In this document: piece by piece, positions 17,268-27,819 of the stretch | How positions within the stretch are numbered: the stretch's first letter is position 1 | How the letters are laid out: the number at the start of each line of letters is the position of its first letter | Assembly (NCBI GenBank): GCA_022560025.1 | Contig: JAFISE010000258.1 | Span: forward strand, 1 to 35,108 | Reading direction: 5' to 3' | Origin: Stagonosporopsis chrysanthemi | Lineage: Eukaryota; Ascomycota; Dothideomycetes; Pleosporales; Didymellaceae | Length of the DNA stretch: 35,108 nucleotides | Notes under the pieces: generated by a model | Told to the model about the DNA's origin: nothing | The model's database searches: none | The model's input: the letters and a program-made list of their open reading frames with translations, nothing else | Position numbers and translations under genes: made by a program

Positions 17268-20200
17268 ATGGACGTCCTATTAGAGGGCTTGAACGAAGCG
17301 CAGAGAGATGCTGTCACGAGTCCTGCAGGCGTGCTCCAAGTGCTGGCGCCACCTGGATCAGGCAAAACGAAGACACTGACGGCACGCGTCGCGTATCATG
17401 TTATACACGAACGCCTGCAGCCATGGAATATCATTGTCTGCACCTTCACAATCAAGGCTGCTCGAGAGATGAAAGAAAGGATCAAGGGTTTTGTCGGCGA
17501 AAAACTCGAAGCCAAACTCATCCTTGGCACATTTCATTCAATTGCCCGCCGCTTTTTGGCACGTTACGGACAAGAGATCGGCATCGACAGGAATTTTGGT
17601 ATTGCTGATACTGACGATAGCAAAGCAATCATCAAGCGCATTGTCAGCCGATATCAGTACATGGTTGAACCTGGGTATGCTCGTTCAAGGATCTCAGGAC
17701 TCAAAGCCAAGGGTATCACAGCTGAGGACTTCGCTGCGACTAAGAAGAAAGCAGAGGACAGCGAGTTCTCTCAGATCTATTCATCCTATCAAGAACATCT
17801 CAAGGCCGCAAATCTGCTGGACTATGATGATCTCCTCATACGCTGCGTAGACCTACTTAGGCAGCACCCCTCATGTGTTTCTACGATTCAAGCGGTGCTC
17901 ATCGACGAATATCAAGACACGAATAACATACAATACGAGCTCATGAGACTCATGGCTCAGAAGACGCAAAGAATTACCATTGTCGGCGATCCGGATCAAA
18001 GCATTTACAGCTTTCGCGCCGCCGAGATCAAGAATCTGCTCCGAATGCGCGTGGACTATCCTGAAGCCATCGTCATTAACCTGGAGAACAACTATCGCTC
18101 TGCTGGCTCCATCCTCAGTGCCGCGCTTGCTGTCATAGAACAGGACGACAGTCGACCCGAGAAGGCGCTCATCGCTACACACTGCGTTGGAGAACAACCA
18201 ACGCTTCGGCACTTAGCTACAGCTAACGTCGAGGCACAATGGATTATTGATGAGATTAATCGCACGCACATCCTCAGCGCTGGGCTGTTGACCTACAACG
18301 ACTATTCTATCCTTCTCCGCTCGGCAGCCTTATCCCTATCCGTTGAGCGAGAACTCGGACGGGCTGGTATCCCCTATCGAATGGTTGGAGGCAAGCGCTT
18401 CTTTGACAGAGCCGAGATCAAGATCATTCTCAATTATCTACGAGCTATCAATAATCCCAACAACAATGACGCAATCGTCAATGTTATCAATACGCCGTCT
18501 CGCAAAATTGGGGAAAAGACAACCAAAGCTTTACTGGAGGAGGCTGAGGTACGAAAGGTCCCTCTGTGGAGTCTGGTACAAGATATTGCGCAAGGCAGAC
18601 GAACCCCAGTCACCAAGCTGTCGGCACCTGCGACACAGGGCATCACTTTGTTCTTCAGGCTCGTGCATACCGCACGCGAGAAGCTTAAGCCAGCTCAAGG
18701 TGAACCTTGGACTCTGCTAGATCTTATCACACACATCTTGAATAAGACTGCATTCGAAGCGTATCTCAAGCAGACCTACAAAGAGAATTGGAAGGACCGA
18801 CTGGCAAATGTCGACGAACTCATTGCACAGGCAACGCAGATGGCAACGGCAATAGTCAATGGCGAAACAGGAGTGGACGACGCTTTGCCTGATGTGGAAG
18901 GCATGGCACAGCGTCCAGACACCCCGGCTGATGTTTTGTCTAAATTTCTGGTCAACGTTGCGCTCGCAACAGAGGTCGAAAGAGAAGATGGCGAAGAAGT
19001 GTGTCAAGTCACAATATCCACGATTCATGCAGCCAAAGGTCTCGAATGGCCGATCGTGTTTATACCAGCCGTGTACGAGGGATCTTTGCCGCACTCGAGA
19101 GCAGAGGATCATGATGAAGAGCGCAGGCTCCTATATGTGGGCATGACACGTGCCAAAGCGCTGCTTTATCTCAGCTGCCCTATGCGTTCCTCTAGCTCGG
19201 AAGAGACGAAGCTCTCCAGATTCGTGGATGACGACAATCTTGGAAAATTCTTCAGCTCGCGTGGACCAGATCTCGCATTCAAGAGAAACAGTGTACCTGA
19301 CATTGCGCGCATCCTCGGTCGACCTTGTCCGGATCCTATCCAACTTTCTGTAGCACGCAATCTCCTTGAGCGTCTGGAAGATGATAGATACCCAGCGACT
19401 CGGGATGAGATAGACGGGATGCCAGGTAAATACAGCACCGAATATACGGGCTGGAGCCACGACCGACAAGGCACCGATACCAAACGTCGCAGAGTCGAGT
19501 CGCTTGGTACCTTGCACTCTTTGAACGTTCCAGGGGCTAACATTGGAGCCAATGATAGTCGCATCGCTACAACGGCACTCCATGCATCAACAACAGGTTT
19601 CTTCAGTGCAAGAGACCTGCAAAATCTTGATCAGGACTCACGACGCATGATGCTGGGAGACGAGTCTGATCGAGTCCAAGAGCCCACTTATAGCGAGGTA
19701 CGAAGACTGGGCGAAAGTTCAACGCAGGGCAGAAAGCCCAAGCCTCGAGCGGCAGGTCAGGGTGCTATCACGAGCTTCTTTACCGGCACTGGACGAACTC
19801 TTTCCCAAGCGTCAGCACTGATACCACAAGGAGCAGAACCTTCGCTCAAAAGGCCTCAGTCCTCTGTAGCAGATATTGCATCGCTAAGTGATACGTCGAA
19901 CGTGCGCCAGATTGCTTCACAGCCACGCCCATTTCAACCTTTGTCTGTACCCAACAGGACGCTTCACAATCGTCCGATGGCCAGCAAGCCGAGAAAAGCT
20001 CCCGACAACTCTGATGTGGAGTTCACCCGCCATGCACTCTGCTCGAGCTCGCCTTCCAAGCCAAATGGCAAGCAAATGATCACGCTCTCCGACGGCGACG
20101 ACGACATCGCTGAACCAAAGAATGCGCCGATTAAATCTACGAATGGGTTCAGACCTGCATCGACCTTTCACACAACGTCGATGAGCGTGGTGCAAAATCA

Positions 20201-20291
20201 ACAAGCTCAGCGTAGAACACTGGGCGCGCGGAGGACGATGCAGGGCTGGAGCGTAAAGCACACGAGTATGCCAAAGCCTCGCCCTCAGTAA
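17268..20291 (+). CDS. SRS2: UvrD/Rep-type DNA helicase, Srs2 ortholog
   Basis: This 1007-residue intronless superfamily 1A helicase moves 3'-5' on DNA and, in the Srs2 family, strips Rad51 from single strands to restrain recombination. Motifs appear in order: Walker A APPGSGKT (27-34), Ia CTFTIKAAREMKER, GTFHS, Walker B IDEYQD (212-217), III VGDPDQSIYSFRAA, IV NYRS, V TISTIHAAKGLEW and VI EERRLLYVGMTRAK. The region after about residue 690 is disordered and regulatory. It contains QGAITSFF at 831-838, an exact match to the PCNA-binding PIP-box pattern, and MITLSDGDDD from 937, which looks like a SUMO-interaction motif. Both functions are known for the yeast Srs2 tail. The start is the first ATG of the frame, with the NEAQRDAV motif near residue 9. 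UvrD-type alternatives in fungal nuclei are few, so Srs2 is favoured. Confidence 0.92.
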   Translation: MDVLLEGLNEAQRDAVTSPAGVLQVLAPPGSGKTKTLTARVAYHVIHERLQPWNIIVCTFTIKAAREMKERIKGFVGEKLEAKLILGTFHSIARRFLARYGQEIGIDRNFGIADTDDSKAIIKRIVSRYQYMVEPGYARSRISGLKAKGITAEDFAATKKKAEDSEFSQIYSSYQEHLKAANLLDYDDLLIRCVDLLRQHPSCVSTIQAVLIDEYQDTNNIQYELMRLMAQKTQRITIVGDPDQSIYSFRAAEIKNLLRMRVDYPEAIVINLENNYRSAGSILSAALAVIEQDDSRPEKALIATHCVGEQPTLRHLATANVEAQWIIDEINRTHILSAGLLTYNDYSILLRSAALSLSVERELGRAGIPYRMVGGKRFFDRAEIKIILNYLRAINNPNNNDAIVNVINTPSRKIGEKTTKALLEEAEVRKVPLWSLVQDIAQGRRTPVTKLSAPATQGITLFFRLVHTAREKLKPAQGEPWTLLDLITHILNKTAFEAYLKQTYKENWKDRLANVDELIAQATQMATAIVNGETGVDDALPDVEGMAQRPDTPADVLSKFLVNVALATEVEREDGEEVCQVTISTIHAAKGLEWPIVFIPAVYEGSLPHSRAEDHDEERRLLYVGMTRAKALLYLSCPMRSSSSEETKLSRFVDDDNLGKFFSSRGPDLAFKRNSVPDIARILGRPCPDPIQLSVARNLLERLEDDRYPATRDEIDGMPGKYSTEYTGWSHDRQGTDTKRRRVESLGTLHSLNVPGANIGANDSRIATTALHASTTGFFSARDLQNLDQDSRRMMLGDESDRVQEPTYSEVRRLGESSTQGRKPKPRAAGQGAITSFFTGTGRTLSQASALIPQGAEPSLKRPQSSVADIASLSDTSNVRQIASQPRPFQPLSVPNRTLHNRPMASKPRKAPDNSDVEFTRHALCSSSPSKPNGKQMITLSDGDDDIAEPKNAPIKSTNGFRPASTFHTTSMSVVQNQQAQRRTLGARRTMQGWSVKHTSMPKPRPQ

Positions 20292-20837
20292 AGATTTTGC
20301 AGGCGAAGCATTGTAGGCGTCAGGGTATGCATTCCATTGGCGTTTTAGGGGTTATGTCTCAGCGAGTGTACTTTCAAACACCGTATATTCAAGAAGACGA
20401 ACCGTTGATATATTTAACTATGTATTATGGATAACGTCGCCTCTTTCCTTTGACGAATACATAAGATCGCACACTTTACAAGGGCTACTATATGTTATAT
20501 ATGCTGTTGAACGTCAAGAAGCATTGCATGAATTCTTTCAACATCAACGTCGAATCTGATAGGAGCGTTCAAAGTGGCAGCGCTCATTTCCTATAGCCGG
20601 GTATGTAAGCAATGGCCCGTGCAGCACCTTAAGCGGCAGGTGCATACCTGCACACTAACCCTATTTGACAACCTGAAACACGACACCAGGAAATGCTCCG
20701 GCATGGCAGAGAAACGTTTATTACCTGGACGGGTGAGGAAATGAGAATCGAGGGCTGAAAGGCGCGTCTGACGCGTTTTTCTCGCGCCACATTAATGCCA
20801 TGAAGCGCAAACTCTCCTTACTGACGGTTGGCCTTGC
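20292..20837. other. Tandem intergenic region (546 bp)
   Basis: The helicase 3' UTR and the promoter of the next plus-strand gene lie here. No coding frame is credible. About 65 bp before the next ATG the sequence holds tgacgcgttttt, with an ACGCGT word. Nothing else stands out. Confidence 0.5.
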
Positions 20838-22245
20838 ATGATGCTGCTCCCATCTGAGCTGCGCACGCTCGTTTTCTTAGCAGGGTTGACAGCCGCTCGT
20901 GCCCGTACGATGCGTTGGATCGCTGAGACTAGATGCGTGCTGACCTGCTGCAGAGGCCAATACATTATCGGTGGCATCGACGTACATCCCCGCACCGAGT
21001 GCTCCTTCAGTCGACTCTACCACCACAGACGCTGCTCCCGCCGTCTCTTCGGGGAATAGTACTGACTTTGCGCCTTCGCCAGTCGACTCGACAACCGAAA
21101 CACCGCCAGAGTCTGAACCTACGGACTACATCGACCCTTGCTATCTCGCAGATCCACCAGACTGGTGCGAAGAGCCGCCACCCTTCTGGCACCCTGAAGT
21201 GTCGGCGACTGGCTGGGACGAGTGGGGTGAATGGAACAATGATGGTATCGGAGGAAGCGGTGGACAGGGGTTCGCGCCAACTACAACCGTGTTGAGGCCA
21301 GCTGAGCAACCGCCAGTAATTATCACGACGAGGACGCCAACGGTCATTGCAGTCAGGACAAGCGTGGATCCTAGTGTTCCGGATACCTTGAGTGGAGGCT
21401 GGGCGACGCGAGTTCCTGAACACAAGCCGACGATCGATGGACATACAACGAAGCAGGCTCCGTACACACAGGCTACAGCTGGACACGGTGAGCTGCAGAC
21501 GGAGGGTACAGGGAGAGGCAATGAACCAAAAGGAAGTTTGCCTCAGCCTACACCAGGACCAGTGATGCCTGAGCTAGTGACGGCTGGCTCAGAGTCCAAC
21601 ACACTCTGGCTACAGACGGGCTCTCCTGAGAACAGCCTCCTGGCTGCCATCATACAAGGGATGGGCAGACCGCAGCCTGGCTCGCAACTTACAATCGTTG
21701 CGCCTACTGCTGAGACCCCCGGTGACCTTGTCGGTGACCAATTGCAGACGGCTTCTCTCACAGGAACAGTAGGAGTTAAAGGAGACGATCCGACAGGAAA
21801 TGAGATAGCCATATCAGACCGAACTACGCCAGGAAGCATAAGTGCAGCTCCTGTATCTGGAGGCATCGCAGTGGGCAACATCATTACCTTAGGCCTCGTG
21901 ACACTCACGCTCACGCCCGGCCTTTCCACAATCATCGGCTCAGGTTCGAACACAACCTTGGTCGCTATACAAACTGATAGCGCGAGTCACACGGCGATTA
22001 CTATCAGCTCAAGCGGGACTGCCGTCACAGCGACGATCACAAATGCGCCTGCTACAATCACGCTACCACGGACCGGCTTCGAGGCAAGCCTAACGAACGG
22101 TGCTGGTCGTGGTGTGAGTATGCCCCGCCCGGACATAATTGTATCCACGTCGAATAGTAGAGGCGTCGCAATTGAGCAAAGGACATCTGTCGGTAGTTTC
22201 ACAGGGCTCATGCTTGGACTTCTTGGGTTCGTGCTAGCGTTATAG
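20838..22245 (+). CDS. Thr/Ser/Pro-rich cell-surface protein, probably GPI-anchored
   Basis: Two exons (20838-20904, 20954-22245) give 452 residues. The 49-nt intron (GTACGA...tgctgacctgctgcag) has a CTGAC branch site close to the acceptor. Splicing joins a signal peptide ending TAARA to QANTLSVASTYIP, a convincing cleavage context. The mature protein is rich in Thr, Ser, Pro and Gly, with one acidic, aromatic segment holding two cysteines (DPCYLADPPDWCEEPPPFW) and Trp repeats (WDEWGEWN). The C-terminus ends in a hydrophobic tail SFTGLMLGLLGFVLAL after a polar stretch, as expected of a GPI signal. A heavily O-glycosylated wall or plasma-membrane protein is inferred. I recognise no catalytic domain. 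It follows the helicase on the same strand but has its own promoter. Confidence 0.75.
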
Positions 22246-22484
22246 TCTGAGCACGACAAGTAAGTACATGATGATTCTACAAAAGGTTAAACCTTGTCAC
22301 CAGGTCGCAGACAAGCAACATGGACCAATGAATTGTTGTTTGTGCTCAACACGTGAACATCGGTAAGACACATGAGCGAGGGAACTCCGACTTCTTTAAA
22401 GAGGGCGGTGGCGCTTGTGCATGTCTTCTCTCAACATCATCCACGAACTCCTCAAAGTGTTATCACAAAATCAATACTTCACTG

Positions 22485-22652
22485 ATGGCAGACCAAGACA
22501 AGTCACAAATCAAGGGCACCAATGCTGCAGCTAAGGATGCGGGGTTCGACAACTTCCCTGCCTTCCTCTTGTCTTATGGGTTGCGCATCTACAACGACGA
22601 CGATGTGCAGGAAGGCAAGGCGATTCTGCGAGCTATGGGGTATGGAGTCTGA
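22485..22652 (+). CDS. Small conserved-type protein of 55 residues; function unknown
   Basis: The ATG at 22485 opens a 55-residue protein with a globular-looking pattern: a polar start (MADQDKSQIKG), DAGFDNFPAFLLSYGLR and a C-terminal DDVQEGKAILRAMGYG. I recall similar short proteins with a GLR-x-(Y/W)N-DDV-EGK-I pattern as repeated, unannotated families in ascomycetes, but no function is known to me. The frame is open upstream to 22353 without an ATG, so an upstream exon is possible. There is no signal peptide or membrane segment. It lies between the wall protein and the subtilisin gene, all on the plus strand, with an upstream gap of 239 bp. Confidence 0.6.
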   Translation: MADQDKSQIKGTNAAAKDAGFDNFPAFLLSYGLRIYNDDDVQEGKAILRAMGYGV

Positions 22653-23000
22653 AGAGATTACGGCCGCAACGGAGTAAAGGCAGTTGCAGCACATCCTTCT
22701 TGGTGCGTCACAGAACGTCCAATGAGGTACTCAAGATAGTGTTTGCTTGGTATTGCATATAGCAATTGATATTTGACAACTACAATGCCAATGTCGTCAT
22801 GCACAGCTATGGTGATGAAACGATAGTCCTGTATCGATGATCGACGCCAAGTTCAAGGAGATCGTATCTCACAACCACCTTCCACAACGAGAAGTCCAAC
22901 CCCGAAATTGAACCGCAACGAAAGGAGTACAAGAGGGGACTGGATGATGTGAGGTGCACAAGCTACAGCTCTGCTCTGAACATCTGAAAGAGTGGTAGAA
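22653..23000. other. Tandem intergenic region (348 bp)
   Basis: Holds the 3' end of the small gene's transcript and the promoter of the subtilisin gene. No open frame of note and no clear TATA box at a normal distance were seen. Confidence 0.45.
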
Positions 23001-24254
23001 ATGATGTGGTCGCTCCTTCCTGTTCTCGCTCTGGCAGCTGCCACCTTCGCCTCTCCCATTGCCACCCGGGATGACAGGCCAAAATACATTTCAGGCAAAT
23101 ATCTTGTCCAGCTCCAGGCCGGCGCAAATGCAGCTGCAGTGGCTTCTCATCACGACAGCGTGCGCCGTCTCGCTCGCCGCAATGAATTGCATGAACCCGT
23201 CGAGCGCACATTCAGCATCGGCAGTCTGAACGCATACCTGGGAGACTTCGACGAACAAGCCGCAGCCGAGATCCTCGACCTCGAAGAAGTTCTCTCTGTG
23301 GTCCCAGACCAATACATCTACCTCGAAAAGACTGACTTCCCACCTGCTGAGCTCCAGCGCCGTGCCCTGATCACACAATCATCCAGTATCTGGTCTCTGG
23401 GCGATCTTTCGCACAAGCAAGCCGGCGCAACAGAGTACGTCTATGATGACTCTGCCGGAAGGGGCCAGACAGTCTACGTCTTCGACACCGGCATCCGCCT
23501 CACGCACCAGGAATTCGAGGGCAGGGCCCGCTTTGGCGTCAACGGCATCACCGGCAGTACCGACCCCAGCGGCGCAAGCAAAGACGACGAAGGCCACGGC
23601 ACGCACTGCGCAGCCACCGTGGGCGGCAAGACGTACGGTTCAGCAAAGAAGGCCTCCATCGTGGACGTCAAGGTCTTCGACGGCTCCGTCGGCTCCGTCT
23701 CGGCGCTCCTGACCGGTATCGAGTGGGCGGTTGCAGACGTGAAAGCACGCGGCGCACAAGACACAAGCGTCTTTAGCATGTCGCTCTCATCTAATAACGT
23801 AAGCATGCTCGATACTGCCGTCATCGCCGCGTACGACGAGGGCATCCTCTCTGTCGTCGCGGCCGGTAACTCGAACCAACCTATTGCGGACGATACGCCT
23901 GCGCGCGTCCCTCAGGCCTTTACCGTCGGTATGACACAGCCTGATCGCGGCCGTGTGAACATCATCGCAGATATATATGGTAGCAACTTCGGGCCGGAGA
24001 TGGATGTCTTTGCCCCAGGTCGCGACATCGTGAGTGCAAGCCATCTATCTGATAACGGCACGGCGTCGAAGACAGGAACCAGTATGGCGACGCCGCTTGT
24101 TGCGGGGCTGGTGGCCTATCTGCGGGCACTGGAGGGTGGGCTGGGCAAGCCGGATGCGGTGACGGCCAGGATAGTGGAGCTTGCGTTGAAGGGCGTTGTT
24201 GGAGATCCCAGGGGAAGCCCGAACGTGCTTGTCAACAATGGGAGCGGCGCGTAA
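23001..24254 (+). CDS. Secreted subtilisin-like serine protease (S8A, proteinase K type)
   Basis: This intronless gene encodes 417 residues. A signal peptide (1-18, ending TFASP) is followed by an inhibitor I9 prodomain (KYISGKYLVQLQAG to VSVVPDQYIYLE) and a dibasic site QRR (119-121) near the expected maturation point. The catalytic triad is complete: Asp162 in VFDTGI, His202 in GHGTHCA and Ser361 in GTSMATP, with the oxyanion Asn290 in AAGNSN. It degrades proteins outside the cell and is of a class widely used by fungi on plant, insect or dead protein matter. The ATG at 23001 is used; a second ATG follows directly and would also keep the signal peptide. It faces the NVJ2-type gene, with only 137 bp between the stops. 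Confidence 0.95.
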   Translation: MMWSLLPVLALAAATFASPIATRDDRPKYISGKYLVQLQAGANAAAVASHHDSVRRLARRNELHEPVERTFSIGSLNAYLGDFDEQAAAEILDLEEVLSVVPDQYIYLEKTDFPPAELQRRALITQSSSIWSLGDLSHKQAGATEYVYDDSAGRGQTVYVFDTGIRLTHQEFEGRARFGVNGITGSTDPSGASKDDEGHGTHCAATVGGKTYGSAKKASIVDVKVFDGSVGSVSALLTGIEWAVADVKARGAQDTSVFSMSLSSNNVSMLDTAVIAAYDEGILSVVAAGNSNQPIADDTPARVPQAFTVGMTQPDRGRVNIIADIYGSNFGPEMDVFAPGRDIVSASHLSDNGTASKTGTSMATPLVAGLVAYLRALEGGLGKPDAVTARIVELALKGVVGDPRGSPNVLVNNGSGA

Positions 24255-24391
24255 TTCGAAGTCGGAGAATGGAGTAGCGTTGGCAGATGTACACAATGTT
24301 CATACTACCAAGATGTTCCAAGGTGGAAATGCACCTCACCATTCAACCAAGACCTGAGTACCTACTTTGGTAGTAATGCACAGTATCCATC

Positions 24392-27345
24392 CTACGCAAA
24401 CGGGAACCCACTCCTTCCCATCTCGTCTTCAGCTTTGTTTGACCTCGTACTCGACGCTCTTGACACCCTCGTCCCCGTACTCTCCGCCCCGACATCCTCC
24501 TTCTCCACCTCAAGCTGCTTGCTCACTCCCACCGCCGGACTAGGCGGCGCACTCACCTCCGCCAACGGTGCCTCGACGACAAACACCTCCTCGCCCGCAC
24601 CGTCATGGTACGCACTATGCCTTATCGAGGTGTTGGAGTGCTGACTCGCACTTGACTGTCTCTGTCTGCGTCGCGGCAGCGGCGGAGGGAGCTGGCTTGT
24701 TGTGCTCCCCGTAGAAGATTTTCTGCGCGGTACATTCCTATCTTGTGTCGTTGTGGAGGGGTTGTGGGACTCGTGATCGTCGTGCTGCTGTAGCTGGTGC
24801 AAGCTGTTATTGGATGAGGATTTTGACGAGGTCGGGCGTTCCGTGGCTGTCTTTTCTGATGATGCTGTGTTGACGGGTTTTCGTTTTGCGAGATTTGCGA
24901 GCGCGGAGGCGGCTTGAATGGGCACACCCCAGGTCTTTTGCTTGCTTGGGGGTGGAGGCAGAGGCGTGCCAGGTGGTGGGAGGGGCTGGCCGCGACCCAT
25001 GGGTTCTGTATGAGTTTTCATAGGCTGTGGAGATATTGGGGCGTCGATGGGCGCGTCGCCGTCGTAGAATTGGCCGTTGCGAATATAAACGCCGACGGGT
25101 ATGTGTGCGCTGTCAACGCTACTCTTCTTGCGGTGAGGTTGCCCGGGGGTTTGCTTTGAGGCGAGCCAGTTCCGGGCTGCTCCAGCGGCGGCATTCAGGG
25201 ACTGATTGAGAGTCTGTTTCTTTGTTGTGTTTGTTTGAGCGCTGTGTGCTGCTGCAGTTGCAGCAGCAATCTGCTCAGGGGTCAGATCCTCTTTTGATTT
25301 CGTCTGGGCGTGAAGTGCCTCAGTTGGCAAATTCGGTGTCGAGTGTGATGACTCCGACCAGAGTGTTGGCGCAGAAACATCTTCCATAGACTTGTCAGGA
25401 GAAATGGATACAATTTCTGACGTCTTTGTTCGCAACGGCGAGCTCAGAGGTGTTATGTGTGGGGTTCCTTTCGAACTGGCTTCGAGGGTGTCGGTGGAGG
25501 TGTTGTTTGAGTCCAGCTTTATTGAAGGCGCCGATCGCAGCGAGCGCGCCTTCATTGGTGTTGATCTCCAATCAGTCGAGGAAGATACACCCAGTCCGAC
25601 TTCTTCCGATTCAATGCTTGAGGGCACAGACATGTGAGAATGTATCGAGTCTGTTTCGAGCTTGTCGACCTCAACAGAAGCGGCGTCGAGACCAGAGGGC
25701 TCATCAACTTTCACGTCAAGCTCCTCTCTGCCTTTGGCAACGCCCTCCCATATTCCACCTCTTATGGTCTGTGCAATTGTGTCCATGAATGGCATGTCGT
25801 CCCAATTCGGCGCTACCAAGGTCTCGTTCAACACCTCCTTAATACGACTCTCAATAGCTCTGAGTATTGGGCCATACGTGATTTGCCGAGAGCTGACGAT
25901 TGGTTCGACCGACAGCTCCACGCGTGGCGCTGTCTCAAATGTCATCCATAGGCGATTGCTTGGAGGCGGTTTGATGCGGAGAAGCAGGTGTCCGTCTAAG
26001 CGCTTCAGATAGCAGCCAAGAACGAGTGTAACCTCACGAGCCTTGAAGCGCTGACCGAGATCAATCCTGGCGGTGGCCTCTATTTCAATCCTGAAATTGC
26101 CCTTGTAACTGACATCGGCTTCAACGATGAGATCGCCATCGACGGTGAGTTCCTTCAGCTTGGGATTCGTGACAAAAGGCGGCAGAGTCCCCATATCGAT
26201 CTTGCGTAGCTTTACACTGCTGATGAGGGCAGGCTTCGGTACACGGGCGATCTTCTTGGTAATCTTTGTCGCTATGGAGTTCTTGATCTCAGGCGTTTTA
26301 TAGAGAGCGAGGAACACTCGGCCAATGAGCGCATTGATCCACCTCGTGTGCAGATTCTCTTCGTTGGCATGCAATTGCTGAACAAGCTTGACAAGATCTG
26401 GTGTTTCGAACTTGAGGGGAAGTGGACACGGTTGACGGGCTGCATGATCCTGGTGATGTTCCTGAGCTTGTAGCATGGCGTGGTAGAAGTCTTCTTTCTC
26501 AGAGCAGTTGTCGGAGAACAAGTAGAAGGCCTTCGCTTCAGCGTCGGGATCGCTTTCGACTCTCTGACATAGACGTATACCTACAATTGTGAGCTTGGCC
26601 GTCATACTTCCAACGTAGAAGTCTGCATACAATTGCGCTTTATCCAAAGCTCGCCCTCTGGTATCTTTTCGCCTCCAGCGTATATATCTACTTCGTAGCG
26701 CGCGAGCGAGATCACATGGCGAACGTCGAGTTGGTCTTCGTTGTCGTACAGCATCAGATGTCCGAGCCTACGACGTTATTAGCAAATCTATCAGCCACCG
26801 TCAAGCCGGGCGGCCCACCTCAGAACAACATAGAAGACGTTCCGGGCTTTCTTCGTCTTCGCGTTCGGTGCATCCAGCGAGGGGCTCATCGTCTTGTTTC
26901 TGTTGAAGATGTTGCTGTACATGGACTGATATATGCTGGGGCTTTCCATGGCCACCACCGCGCCCGCAGGCGTCGTGCGCTCTGGCGGCTTGCCATTCAC
27001 ACCACCAGGCACATACTCGCGGCAGACCGCGAAGTAACCAGCGAACACATCTGCTTCGTGGGTCCTGCCCTTTAAGCTTTCCAATATCTGTTCGTCCAAG
27101 CCTATTCCAAGACTCTTGATATCTTCGCTCTTCCCTTCTTTGATAGACCCATTCGACTTCCTGCGCCGTTTCTGGTCTGCGAGGTCGTTCGGCGGCTCTT
27201 CGAGAATCTTCGCGTCAGTTTGTGTGGTCGTCCAGTACCAAGCAAAGACAGCCAGGGCTGGTAGCAGCGTTAACCCTCCTATCAGATAGCCCCAAAGGAA
27301 TGTCTGCAACAACGTCCCATATCCCCAAGACCCAGCCCCGCTCAT
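24392..27345 (-). CDS. NVJ2: Nvj2-type SMP-domain lipid-transfer protein at ER contact sites
   Basis: Three exons on the minus strand (27345-26819, 26767-26631, 26580-24392; introns 51 and 50 nt) give 950 residues. An N-terminal transmembrane helix (about 14-37, LWGYLIGGLTLLPALAVFAW) is followed by a PH-like domain (about 165-260) that spans both introns and includes GHLMLYDNEDQ, GELWIKRN and AFYLFSDN. An SMP lipid-binding domain (about 296-487) includes WINALIGRVFLALYKT and VEADVSYKGNFRIEIEATA. This order is that of yeast Nvj2 and animal TEX2, which move ceramide or other lipids between the ER and vacuole or Golgi. Residues 490-950 are disordered, Ser/Pro-rich and end in polyproline and acidic stretches. 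The ATG at 27345 is used because the upstream frame has only a GTG start. Confidence 0.9.
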
Positions 27346-27819
27346 CTTGCCAGTTGTCTCACGGTCTTTGTGCACTCGTCATTTGCGTTGATCGCGCTCT
27401 AGGTGTCCGATACTCTAGCAAGAGCTCTGGTGCTTTAGTTGGAGCAGCTGGGACGAAAGCTCAGGGTCGGTTCACGTGGAGGGCTTTGTTTACGAATCGA
27501 ATACGGTCGTAGCGTACGATGCTGAGTGATCATCGGAGGGTGGCAGGCATGGAATGGCTCGAAGACAGCTTATGTGTTGTACATAGGCTAACAGACAGGG
27601 GAATTTATGGCGGTGACCAGACCGCTTGTACGGAATGTGAACGGCGCGTTGCATGCGGGGACCGAGAGCTTCCACGTGTGGAGACGCATGGATCACTAGC
27701 GGCGTGTGACCTCATCTTCGAGATCCACCGCCGAAGCTTGTTTCCAAAATGAGGCTTACAGATGATGTGTTTATTGGTCGTCTTGTTGCATTGTCGTGCG
27801 TGCGACGTATTCTACAGAT
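27346..27819. other. Tandem intergenic region (474 bp)
   Basis: It contains the NVJ2-type promoter and the 3' UTR of the downstream-coded TPR-like gene, both on the minus strand. Short frames on either strand show no family features. The segment near 27473-27478 holds a CACGTG (ttcacgtgga). No gene is seen. Confidence 0.45.
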
